Shown one piece after another: positions 43,030 through 50,627 of a DNA stretch of 61,474 nt. The notes beneath the pieces were generated by a model. The model had not been told where the DNA came from, made no database searches, and saw only the letters and a list, made by a program, of their open reading frames with translations. The position numbers and the translations under genes were made by a program. Origin of the DNA: an uncultured Oscillospiraceae bacterium (lineage in GTDB: Bacteria > Bacillota > Clostridia > Oscillospirales > Oscillospiraceae). The stretch is from assembly GCA_934655875.1 (NCBI GenBank), contig CAKUHB010000013.1:1-61474 (forward strand). Direction: 5' to 3'. Position 1 is the first letter of the stretch, and every line of letters begins with the position of its first letter.

Positions 43030-43728
43030 TTACAGCAGTGTGTCCCGGTATTGCACCAGCGCAGCCGCGCTGGCGGCAAGCTCCTGCCTGTTCAGGCATG
43101 TGCTTCCGGCAACAAAGATATCGGCAAGCCCATCCGGGATATATGCGGCAAGATCCTGCCGGGAAATGCGGCCGTCAAGAATGATCTTCGTCGAAAGACC
43201 GCGTTCGCGGATCATGGCGCGCAGCTCGCGCACCTTTCGCGCCGCATACGGAACCTGACCCTCGCTGCGGCACTGCGCGTAGCCGGGATTGATCAGCATG
43301 AGCAGCACCGCGTCGCATTTTTCCAGTACATATTCCAGGACGGACAGCGGTGTCGCCGGCCGCAGCGCAATGCCCGCGCGCACGCCGGCTGCGTGGATCT
43401 GGTTGAGCCGGTAGTCCAGGTTCGGCTCGGTCTCCGCGTGGAAGACGATCTGATCCGCGCCTGCGCGCAGCAGCTCGTCCACAAAAAAGTCATTTTCCGT
43501 GGCCATCAGATGCACGTCGAACGGAAGCGACGTCCGCGAACGCAGCTGCGCGACCGTGTCAAGCCCAAGCGGCATGCTCGGGCTGAAGTGGCCGTCGAGA
43601 ATATCCACGTGCAGCATGTCGATCCCGGCTGTCTCAAGCGTCTGGACGCAGCGCTCCAGATTGCACAGGTCGCAGCAGGAGATCAGCGAGGGGGAGAGGA
43701 TCCCTCTCCGGCTCCAAACGTCGTTCAT
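43030..43728 (-). CDS. Ribulose-phosphate 3-epimerase family protein
   Basis: 232 residues, TIM-barrel epimerase with LSPSLISCDL-like opening, HVDILDGHFSPSMPLG (metal His and Asp), VHLMA, LINPGYAQ and KIILDGRIS with the second aspartate. It may act on ribulose 5-phosphate or, like AlsE, on allulose 6-phosphate, which would suit this hexose island. It overlaps the PfkB gene by ATGA. Confidence 0.75.
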   Translation of the reverse strand: MNDVWSRRGILSPSLISCCDLCNLERCVQTLETAGIDMLHVDILDGHFSPSMPLGLDTVAQLRSRTSLPFDVHLMATENDFFVDELLRAGADQIVFHAETEPNLDYRLNQIHAAGVRAGIALRPATPLSVLEYVLEKCDAVLLMLINPGYAQCRSEGQVPYAARKVRELRAMIRERGLSTKIILDGRISRQDLAAYIPDGLADIFVAGSTCLNRQELAASAAALVQYRDTLL

Positions 43729-44672
43729 GCGTAAAACTCCTTTCGATACTGCTCGGTCTGCTTCGCCGTCGGAAGCGATTCGATCGCGCCCTTTTTCTGG
43801 ACGCACAGCCATCCGGCGATGTTGCCGCGCTGCATGGCCGCGCGGATGATCTCAGCGGACAGATCCTCCGGCTTTCGGACGCCGGCCTGCAAAAGCCCTG
43901 TCAAAAACGCGCCCCAGAACGCGTCACCTGCGCCGCAGGTGTCGACGCAGGAAGCGGGCAGACCGTCAATGGCAAGCTTCTGGCCGTTCCAGAAGCACAC
44001 GGCTCCGTTTCCGCCGAGCGTTTCCATCAGAAGCGAAATGCCGTATTTCTGCATGCATGCCGGCAGCGCTTCCGGGCCGCCCAGCATGTCGGCTTCCTCC
44101 TCGGAGATCTTCAGCAGATCCACAAAGGGAAGAACCGACTGCACAGCCGCTGCTGCGGCGGCGCGGTCGTCGTTCCAAATCAGATTGCGGTAGTTGACGT
44201 CAAAGGAAACGAGCTTTCCCATCGCGTGCCCGGCGGAAAGCGCATATGCCGTCGCTCCGGCGGCAGGCTCCTTTGATAAGGAGCAGGAACCGGCGTGGAT
44301 GATATCTGTCTTCTCCAGCATGTCCGGCCGAATATGCTCCTTCGTCAAAAGCATGTCGGCGCCGGGCTTTCTGGCGAAGGTGAAGCTGCGGTCGCCGCTC
44401 GCGTCGAGCGTGACGAAGGCCATGGTGGTGGTCGCTTCGCTGGTGCCGTGCGGAATGCAGGGCTCTACATGGTTTTCGCGAAGCGTGTCCAGCAGAAACC
44501 GGCCAAAATCGTCGTCTCCCACCATCCCGCAGAACGCCGCGTCACAGCCCTGCCGCCGCACCGCGATCGCGACGTTGGCCGGCGCGCCGCCAGCCTTTCG
44601 GATATAGCTCGCAGGCTCCGAGCCGGGCAGAAAATCGATCACCATTTCACCGATCGTAAGAACTCTAGGCAT
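43725..44672 (-). CDS. PfkB-family carbohydrate kinase (fructokinase-like)
   Basis: 315 residues. GEMVIDFLP start, RKAGGAPANVAIAVRRQG (sugar-binding signature), anion-hole and catalytic base in DTCGAGDAFWGAFLTGL, the second PfkB signature. It phosphorylates a ketose with ATP on entry to the pathway. First gene of the eight-gene minus-strand operon that ends with the class II aldolase. Confidence 0.88.
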   Translation of the reverse strand: MPRVLTIGEMVIDFLPGSEPASYIRKAGGAPANVAIAVRRQGCDAAFCGMVGDDDFGRFLLDTLRENHVEPCIPHGTSEATTTMAFVTLDASGDRSFTFARKPGADMLLTKEHIRPDMLEKTDIIHAGSCSLSKEPAAGATAYALSAGHAMGKLVSFDVNYRNLIWNDDRAAAAAAVQSVLPFVDLLKISEEEADMLGGPEALPACMQKYGISLLMETLGGNGAVCFWNGQKLAIDGLPASCVDTCGAGDAFWGAFLTGLLQAGVRKPEDLSAEIIRAAMQRGNIAGWLCVQKKGAIESLPTAKQTEQYRKEFYA

Positions 44673-44686
44673 GTTACAGTCTCCTT

Positions 44687-44700
44687 AAACCGCTTGAAAT
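44687..44700. promoter_or_regulatory. LacI-type operator in pfkB leader
   Basis: TTAAACCGCTTGAA: five of seven dyad positions agree, and it resembles the other sites of the proposed LacI regulon. It lies about 15 nt before the pfkB ATG. Confidence 0.4.
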
Positions 44701-44769
44701 ATGAGGGAAAATAAAAAATCAGCAAAGTAAAACTTGCATGATCTGACATGAATATTGATCTTTTTCACC

Positions 44770-44798
44770 AGTCTAACAAAATAAAATCAAAATGTCAA
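44770..44798 (-). promoter_or_regulatory. Promoter of the pfkB-aldolase operon
   Basis: TTGACA (44798-44793), 17-nt spacer, TAGACT (44775-44770). Confidence 0.7.
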
Positions 44799-44825
44799 TT
44801 GAACACTGCTAATAATAGTGCACAA

Positions 44826-44842
44826 ATTAAAGCGTTTAAAAT
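44826..44842. promoter_or_regulatory. LacI-type operator between divergent promoters
   Basis: ATTAAAGCGTTTAAAAT; its complement contains AAACGCTTTAA, exactly shared with the operator at 31613-31630. It sits 28 nt upstream of the pfkB -35 and 52 nt upstream of the radical-enzyme -35. Confidence 0.6.
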
Positions 44843-44893
44843 AGTTCATAGTGAAGAAAATAAAATGTTTCGCCGGAAATCAGAAAGAATCGC

Positions 44894-44921
44894 TTGACAT
44901 CCCGGCGCACGTTTGTATAGA
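44894..44921 (+). promoter_or_regulatory. Promoter of the glycyl radical enzyme operon
   Basis: TTGACA (44894-44899), 16-nt spacer, TATAGA (44916-44921). Confidence 0.65.
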
Positions 44922-44955
44922 CTCGAATTAAAATTATGAAAAAGGAGATTGCGGG

Positions 44956-47364
44956 ATGGAAACGATGCATCTGGATGTTGAGGAAGTGCTGCATCCGCTT
45001 GACGCGGGATATCAGCGCTGCCAGCGGCTGCGCGAGCGCGTGATCGGCGTCAGACCGTATTTGTGTACGGAGCGGGCGCTGCTTGCGACAAAGGCCTATC
45101 AGGCGACGGAGAGCGAGCCGTATATCATTCGCCGCGCGAAGGTTCTGGCGCATATCCTGCAAAATATGTCGATCTATATTCTGGATGACGAGCTGATCGT
45201 CGGCCATCAGGCGACGCGCCAGCGCGGCGGCAATCTGTTTCCGGAATTTGCGGTCGAGTGGATCGCGCAGGAATTTGACCGCTTTGCCGTGCGCGACGGC
45301 GACCGGTTTATCACGACGCCGGAGGATCGCGCGGTCTTTTTTGAGCAGATCTATCCGTACTGGAAGGGCCGCACCCTACAGGATCATCTGCTGCCGCTCC
45401 TGCCGGAGCAGACGGCCCGCAGCCGCTTCGATGCAATGATCTACGCGGTCGGGCACCACGAGACCGGCGGCTTCGGCCATGTGGTCATCGACCATGAGCG
45501 GATCCTGAAAAAGGGCTATGCCGGGATCCGGTGCGAGGTCGAGCAGGCCCTTCAGGCGCTGCCGCTGCATGCGCCGGACGCATGGAAGAAAAAGCTGTTC
45601 TATGACGCCTGCCTGATCATCTGCGACGCGGTGATCGCGTTCGCGAACCGCTACGCGGCGCTGGCAGATGAAATGGCGGAGCGGGAAGCGGAGCCTGTGC
45701 GCAGACAGGAGCTGCGGCAGATCGCGGAGAATTGCCGCCGCGTGCCAGAGCATCCGGCGCAGAATTTCTGGCAGGCCTGTCAGGTCGTCTGGTTCAACCA
45801 GCTGATCCTGCAGATCCACGATAACGGAACCTCCTACACGCCGGGGCGGCTGGATCAGTTCCTGTATCCATATTATGAAGCCGATCTGCGCCGCGGCGTT
45901 CCCAAGGCGGCTTTGCAGGAGCAGCTGGAGACGCTCTGGATCAAATTCACGGAGCCGGTAAAGCTCTTCTGCGAAGCGGACGCCGTCATCAACGTCGGCC
46001 AGCCGACCGGACAGAACGTGCAGGCGGGCGGGATCGACCGGACGGGCGCCGACGCGACGAACGATCTGTCATACCGCATGCTGGAAGCGCATATCCACCT
46101 GCGCCTGCTCCAGCCGAACTTTACGGTGCGCCTGCACCGCAGCACGCCGGAGCCCTTCCTGCGCCGCACCGTGCAGGCGATCAAAACAGGGACGGGCATG
46201 CCGCAGCTCACAACGGACGAGACGTTTGTGCAGGCGATGATGCAGCAGGGTGTTTCCCTGACGGACGCGCGCGATTATGTGCCGGTCGGCTGTATGGAGA
46301 CGATGCCCAAAAACACGTGGGGCCGCGCGAACGGCGGCTTCTTTAACCTTGCAAAGGCGCTGGAGCTGGCGCTCAGCGACGGCGTCTGTCAGATCACGGG
46401 CAAGCAGGTCGGGCCGAAAACGGGCGACGCGCGGCAGTTTACCAGCATGGACGACGTCAAGCGCGCCTATGAGACGCAGGTGGCCTACGGCGTGCGGCAG
46501 GCGGTCATTGAAAACAATCTGATCGATCTGATCCACGAGACGCTCTGCCCGCTTCCGCTTGTCTCCATGTTCCTCGATCCCTGCGTGCAGACCGGCACGG
46601 ACGTGACCTCCGGCGGCGCAAAGTACAACTGGACGGCGCTGCTGGGCATCGGCGTGGCGAATGTCGGTGATGCGCTGACCGGGATCGAGCAGGTGGTCTT
46701 CCAGGAAAATCGTGTCACAATGGCAGAGCTGGTCGACGCGCTGCACAGCAACTACAAAGGAAACGAGCCGCTGCGGCAGTATCTGATCCACCGCGTTCCC
46801 AAATACGGGAACGACTGTGAGGAAGCGGACGCGTGGGTGCGCTATGCGACGGATGTCTTTTTTGACGCATTGCAGGGGCATAAGACCTATCACGGCGGAA
46901 ACTTTGTCGGTTCGCTGATCTCGATTTCCGCGTATGTGCCGTTCGGAGAAAAGACGGGCGCGACGCCGGATGGGCGGCTGTCCGGGTCGATCCTCTCCGA
47001 CAGCATTTCTCCGGCCGTGGGCTGTGACCAGAACGGCCCGACAGCCGCGATGCGCTCTGCGGTAAAGATCGACCAGACCCGCTGCACGAACGGGCTGATC
47101 TTCAATCTGCGGCTCAATCCGGGGCAGGTGCAGTCCGAAGCCGGCGAACGGCGGTTTGCCGCGCTTCTGCGCAGCTATGTCGCCCTGGGCGGCGCGCAGG
47201 TGCAGTTCAATCTGATCTCCAGCGACACTCTGCGCAAGGCCAAGGCAGATCCGGAGCAGTATCGCGGGCTGGTGGTCCGCGTGGCGGGCTACAGTGCGTT
47301 TTTCAATGAGCTGGCGGAGGAGATTCAGGACAGCATCATCGCGCGCACGGCCCATATGCTGTGA
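44956..47364 (+). CDS. Glycyl radical enzyme, Cys-Glu (eliminase) type, unknown substrate
   Basis: 802 residues, PFL-like barrel. Active-site Cys446 and Glu448 are in VGCMETMP; the radical glycine is Gly778 in RVAGYSAFF. A Cys-x-Glu motif is the mark of dehydratases and other eliminating enzymes, not of pyruvate formate-lyase (Cys-Cys). The usual GCVE is here GCME, followed by T, so it does not match glycerol/propanediol dehydratase or choline lyase (GCVEP). The GGFFNLAKALELAL segment is typical of the superfamily. Length and sugar-phosphate neighbours suggest the YbiW/PflD branch, reported to open anhydrohexitol 6-phosphates. AGGAG is 8 nt before the ATG. Confidence 0.88.
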   Translation: METMHLDVEEVLHPLDAGYQRCQRLRERVIGVRPYLCTERALLATKAYQATESEPYIIRRAKVLAHILQNMSIYILDDELIVGHQATRQRGGNLFPEFAVEWIAQEFDRFAVRDGDRFITTPEDRAVFFEQIYPYWKGRTLQDHLLPLLPEQTARSRFDAMIYAVGHHETGGFGHVVIDHERILKKGYAGIRCEVEQALQALPLHAPDAWKKKLFYDACLIICDAVIAFANRYAALADEMAEREAEPVRRQELRQIAENCRRVPEHPAQNFWQACQVVWFNQLILQIHDNGTSYTPGRLDQFLYPYYEADLRRGVPKAALQEQLETLWIKFTEPVKLFCEADAVINVGQPTGQNVQAGGIDRTGADATNDLSYRMLEAHIHLRLLQPNFTVRLHRSTPEPFLRRTVQAIKTGTGMPQLTTDETFVQAMMQQGVSLTDARDYVPVGCMETMPKNTWGRANGGFFNLAKALELALSDGVCQITGKQVGPKTGDARQFTSMDDVKRAYETQVAYGVRQAVIENNLIDLIHETLCPLPLVSMFLDPCVQTGTDVTSGGAKYNWTALLGIGVANVGDALTGIEQVVFQENRVTMAELVDALHSNYKGNEPLRQYLIHRVPKYGNDCEEADAWVRYATDVFFDALQGHKTYHGGNFVGSLISISAYVPFGEKTGATPDGRLSGSILSDSISPAVGCDQNGPTAAMRSAVKIDQTRCTNGLIFNLRLNPGQVQSEAGERRFAALLRSYVALGGAQVQFNLISSDTLRKAKADPEQYRGLVVRVAGYSAFFNELAEEIQDSIIARTAHML

Positions 47365-47376
47365 GGAGCGGGCGCG

Positions 47377-48273
47377 ATGGAAAAAACGCAGGAAGGTCTG
47401 ATCTTCAACATTCAGAAATTCAGCGTCAATGACGGCGGCGGGATCCGTACCATTGTTTTTTTGAACGGCTGTCCGCTGCGCTGTCAATGGTGCGCAAATC
47501 CGGAGTCGCAGCAGCTCACGCCGCAGCTGATGTACCGGGAGAACCTTTGTATCTCCTGCGGCACCTGCGCGAAGGGCTGCGCGGCGGGCGTGTTTTCCGC
47601 CGGCGGTCTGCACCGGGAGCGGTGTGTCCGCTGCGGCAGCTGCGAAAAAAACTGCCCGACCGGCGCGCTTCAGTTTTCCGGCCATCGCCGGAAGCTCGCG
47701 GACGTGGAGCGGGAGCTTTTGAAGGATCGCGTCTTTTATGAGCATTCGGGCGGCGGCGTGACGCTCTCCGGAGGAGAGCCGCTGGTGCAGCACGCATTTG
47801 CAGCCGCGCTGCTGTGCCGCATGCAGCAGGCCGGGATCCATACTGCCATCGAGACGACAGCCTATGCAGACTGGGCGCACATGCAGAGCGTTCTGGCGCA
47901 TACGGATCTTGTCCTGTGCGATCTGAAGCACATGGACGCGCAGAAGCATCTGCAATTTACCGGCGTCTCCAACGAGCGGATCCTGGAGAATATCGTTCGC
48001 ACATGCATGCTGGGAAAGCCGGTCATCCTTCGGGTCCCGCTGATCGTCGGCGTGAACTGCGATGAGGAGAATCTGCGCAGGACGGCGGCCTTTGCCGCGG
48101 AGCACGGCGCGAAGGAAGTGCATCTGCTGCCGTACCACCGGCTCGGCGAGGTCAAGTACCACCGTCTGGGACGAACGTATCTGTTTGACGGCCGCACGCC
48201 TGACGAAGCGGAGCTGCACTGGGTGGCTTCGCTGATCGAGGGGTACGGGCTGCCGGTGCAGATCGGAGGATAA
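47377..48273 (+). CDS. Glycyl radical enzyme activating enzyme
   Basis: 298 residues, radical-SAM protein. Cluster motif C32xxxC36xxC39 (NGCPLRCQWC), a ferredoxin-like insert with two four-cysteine sets (CISCGTCAKGC, CVRCGSCEKNC), and SAM-binding SGGEPL. It puts the radical on Gly778 of the upstream enzyme. Activases with the double-ferredoxin insert belong to eliminase-type systems. 12 nt after the enzyme gene, GAGGAG upstream. Confidence 0.93.
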   Translation: MEKTQEGLIFNIQKFSVNDGGGIRTIVFLNGCPLRCQWCANPESQQLTPQLMYRENLCISCGTCAKGCAAGVFSAGGLHRERCVRCGSCEKNCPTGALQFSGHRRKLADVERELLKDRVFYEHSGGGVTLSGGEPLVQHAFAAALLCRMQQAGIHTAIETTAYADWAHMQSVLAHTDLVLCDLKHMDAQKHLQFTGVSNERILENIVRTCMLGKPVILRVPLIVGVNCDEENLRRTAAFAAEHGAKEVHLLPYHRLGEVKYHRLGRTYLFDGRTPDEAELHWVASLIEGYGLPVQIGG

Positions 48274-48290
48274 AGAAAGGGGAGAGAGAA

Positions 48291-48923
48291 ATGGAGCTAC
48301 AGCTGGCGATGGATCTGTTTTCTCTGGAGGACGCCGTTGCGATGGCGCAGAGATTACAGGCAGACGCCGATATTATTGAGATCGGAACGCCGCTTCTGAT
48401 GCGGGAGGGGATCCGCGCGATCCGGATCATGCAGGAGCGCTGCCCGGAGTGCCGGATCCTTGCGGACTGCAAGATCATGGATGCCGGCGGGCTGGAAGCG
48501 GAAATGGCCTTTTCCGCGGGCGCGGATATCGTGACCGTATGCGGCGCGGCAAGCGACGCGACGATCGAAGCGGCACTGGGCGCAGCGCGGCAGGCGGGAA
48601 AGCAGATCCTTGTGGATCTGATCGCGGTGAAGGATCTGGAGACGCGCGCGGCATGGGCCGATCAGGCAGGCGCGGATTATATTCAGGTACACACGGCCTT
48701 CGATGGCCGGAGCGGAGGATCGCCGCTGGCGGAGCTTCTGCGGATCCAGCCGGTCGTCACGCGCGGAAAGCTTGCCGCCGCAGGCGGGATCGGGCTTTCC
48801 AGCATGGAGCAGCTCGCGGCGGCGCGGCCGTCGCTGATCGTGCTTGGCTCCAAGCTGTTCGGCGCGCCGGATCCGGTGGAGGAGCTGAAAAAAATCCGCG
48901 CGGCGGCAGGAGGAAAAGCATGA
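48291..48923 (+). CDS. 3-hexulose-6-phosphate synthase family protein
   Basis: 210 residues, OMP-decarboxylase-fold. MELQLAMDLF, DIIEIGTPLL and the DxKxxD motif (D59, K61, D64 in ADCKIMDAGG) with GADYIQVHTAFD match 3-hexulose-6-phosphate synthase more closely than ketogulonate-phosphate decarboxylase. The known reaction joins formaldehyde to ribulose 5-phosphate, or runs in reverse. Here, after a radical enzyme and before a hexuloisomerase, it may act as an aldolase on the radical-enzyme product. It overlaps the next gene (ATGA). Confidence 0.85.
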   Translation: MELQLAMDLFSLEDAVAMAQRLQADADIIEIGTPLLMREGIRAIRIMQERCPECRILADCKIMDAGGLEAEMAFSAGADIVTVCGAASDATIEAALGAARQAGKQILVDLIAVKDLETRAAWADQAGADYIQVHTAFDGRSGGSPLAELLRIQPVVTRGKLAAAGGIGLSSMEQLAAARPSLIVLGSKLFGAPDPVEELKKIRAAAGGKA

Positions 48924-49477
48924 AAAAACTGCAATACGCAGATACCGTGCTGGCAGAACTGACGAGCGTGCTTGCGCAGGTGGATGACGCGCAGGCCGAA
49001 CAGCTCATAGAGAAGATCTGTCAGGCACAAACCGTATTTCTGGCAGGCAGCGGCCGGTCGGGTCTGGCAGGAAAGGCCTTTGCAATGCGCCTTGGACATC
49101 TGGGGAAGCAGGCGGCTGTGATCGGCGAGACCATGACGCCGCCGTTCTGCCCGGGCGATCTGCTTCTGGTCTGCTCCGGCTCCGGCGAGAGCGGCGCGCA
49201 GCTCGTTCTGGCACAGAAGGCCAAGCGCCTGCAAGGAAATGTTGCGCTTGTCACGATCGCGCCGGATTCCAGCATCGGCAGGATCGCGGACTGCATCCTC
49301 GAGATCCCCGCGCCGTCACCCAAGGTGACGGCGGAGCGGAGCGCGTCCATACAGCCGATGGCATCCCTGTTTGAACAGAGCCTGCTGCTGACGCTGGACG
49401 TGTTGATCCTGAAGCTGATGGACCGGTATGGAATGGATACGGACGAGATGTATCGCCGCCACGTCAATCTGGAATAA
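48920..49477 (+). CDS. 6-phospho-3-hexuloisomerase-like SIS protein (copy 2)
   Basis: 185 residues. VFLAGSGRSGLAGKAFAMRLGHLG, LLLVCSGSGES, and the C-terminal QPMASLFEQSLLL...RRHVNLE are close to classical HxlB. Gene order synthase-isomerase with an ATGA overlap is that of the ribulose monophosphate pair. The copy at 42450-43016 is more divergent, so the two may act on different intermediates. Confidence 0.85.
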   Translation: MKKLQYADTVLAELTSVLAQVDDAQAEQLIEKICQAQTVFLAGSGRSGLAGKAFAMRLGHLGKQAAVIGETMTPPFCPGDLLLVCSGSGESGAQLVLAQKAKRLQGNVALVTIAPDSSIGRIADCILEIPAPSPKVTAERSASIQPMASLFEQSLLLTLDVLILKLMDRYGMDTDEMYRRHVNLE

Positions 49478-49518
49478 GACAGACACGGCCGGGATAGAAA
49501 AGAAAGGATGGAAGCGGA

Positions 49519-50394
49519 ATGAAATACGGAATCTATAACGCCTACTGGACGCATGAGTGGTCTGCAAATTATGAATACTACATCCCGAAGGTCAAGCGGC
49601 TTGGCTTTGACGTTCTGGAGATCTCCTGCGCCGCGCTGACGTGCGACTATGCGTCGGAGGAAAAGCTGCGGGATCTGAAAAAATGCGCAGAGGATCATGG
49701 GATCCAGCTCACGGCTGGCTATGGCCCGACAAAGGAGCAGAATCTGAGCGCGGCGGATCCGGCCATTGTGGAAAAGGCCATGCAGTTCTTTTCCATGATC
49801 CTGCCAAAGCTGCAACTGCTGGATATCCGCATTCTCGGCGGCGGCCTGTATTCCTACTGGCCGCTCGATCCGACGCTGCCGGTCGATAAGGAAGGCGATC
49901 TGGAGCGGGCAGTCCGGAATATGAAGCGGCTGGCCGTGATTGCGGAGGACTGCGGCGTGACGCTCGGCATGGAGGTTCTGAACCGGTTTGAGGGCTATAT
50001 GCTCAATACCTGCCAGGAGGGGCTGGAATTTATCCGGGCGGTCGACAGCCCGAATGTCAAGGTGATGCTGGACACGTTCCATATGAACATTGAAGAGCGG
50101 AACATCGGCGCCGCGATCCGTCTGGCCGGGAGGGATCTGTGCCATCTGCATCTGGGCGAGCAGAACAGAATGGTGCCGGGCAAGGGGAGCCTGCCGTGGC
50201 AGGAGATCGGACAGGCGCTGCGCGATATCGAATATCAGGGCGTGGCCGTCATGGAGCCGTTCGTCATGACCGGTGGAACCATCGGAGAGCAGATCAAGGT
50301 CTGGAGAAACCTGTGCCCGGATGTGTCCGAGGAAGCGCTCGACCGCGACGCAATGGGCGCAGTCAACTTCGTCAGACACGTATTTGAAGGATAA
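49519..50394 (+). CDS. D-allulose/D-tagatose 3-epimerase family protein
   Basis: 291 residues, xylose-isomerase-like TIM barrel. Metal ligands in MEVLNRFEGYMLNTCQE (Glu), VMLDTFHMNIEE (Asp), CHLHLGEQNR (His) and VMEPF (Glu), the pattern of ketose 3-epimerases. It would interconvert C3 epimers of a free ketohexose. Last gene of the radical-enzyme operon; GAAAGGA upstream. Confidence 0.87.
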   Translation: MKYGIYNAYWTHEWSANYEYYIPKVKRLGFDVLEISCAALTCDYASEEKLRDLKKCAEDHGIQLTAGYGPTKEQNLSAADPAIVEKAMQFFSMILPKLQLLDIRILGGGLYSYWPLDPTLPVDKEGDLERAVRNMKRLAVIAEDCGVTLGMEVLNRFEGYMLNTCQEGLEFIRAVDSPNVKVMLDTFHMNIEERNIGAAIRLAGRDLCHLHLGEQNRMVPGKGSLPWQEIGQALRDIEYQGVAVMEPFVMTGGTIGEQIKVWRNLCPDVSEEALDRDAMGAVNFVRHVFEG

Positions 50395-50411
50395 GTGTAC
50401 GCAACAAAAAA

Positions 50412-50445
50412 GGCTGTATTCCCGTGTGGGAATACGGCCTTTCTC
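50412..50445. terminator. Bidirectional terminator
   Basis: 12-bp stem GGCTGTATTCCC / GGGAATACGGCC with a GTGT loop, TTTCTC on the plus side and a six-T run on the minus side, between convergent operons. Confidence 0.9.
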
Positions 50446-50457
50446 GGTTTGCGCTTC

Positions 50458-50625
50458 TCAGAGAAACAGCAGCACGGCGCAGACGGCGGCGAGGACAGCG
50501 CCGGTCGCGCCGGCGATGGTGTAGATCTTTCTGGATTCCGGATCGTGCTTTTCCTTTACAAGATAATAGATCCCTGCGCAAAGAATAAGAATACCGATGA
50601 TGAGCCCGATAATTTTGATAGCCAT
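50458..50625 (-). CDS. 55-residue membrane protein after metal ATPase
   Basis: Starts MAIKIIGLIIGILILCAGIYYL (one membrane segment), then a charged loop (VKEKHDPESRKI) and a second hydrophobic segment: a two-span hairpin protein. ATG 50625 has GGAGG at 8 nt, overlapping the ATPase stop region. It is probably co-expressed with the ATPase as an accessory. Family not recognised. Confidence 0.75.
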   Translation of the reverse strand: MAIKIIGLIIGILILCAGIYYLVKEKHDPESRKIYTIAGATGAVLAAVCAVLLFL

Positions 50626-50627
50626 GA

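Noticed and set aside
44956..47364. Annotation as pyruvate formate-lyase
   Set aside because: The active site is Cys-x-Glu rather than adjacent cysteines, and the activase has the ferredoxin insert of eliminase systems.
46069..48219. 716-residue minus-strand open frame
   Set aside because: Antisense shadow of the radical enzyme and activase genes, whose motifs are intact on the plus strand.
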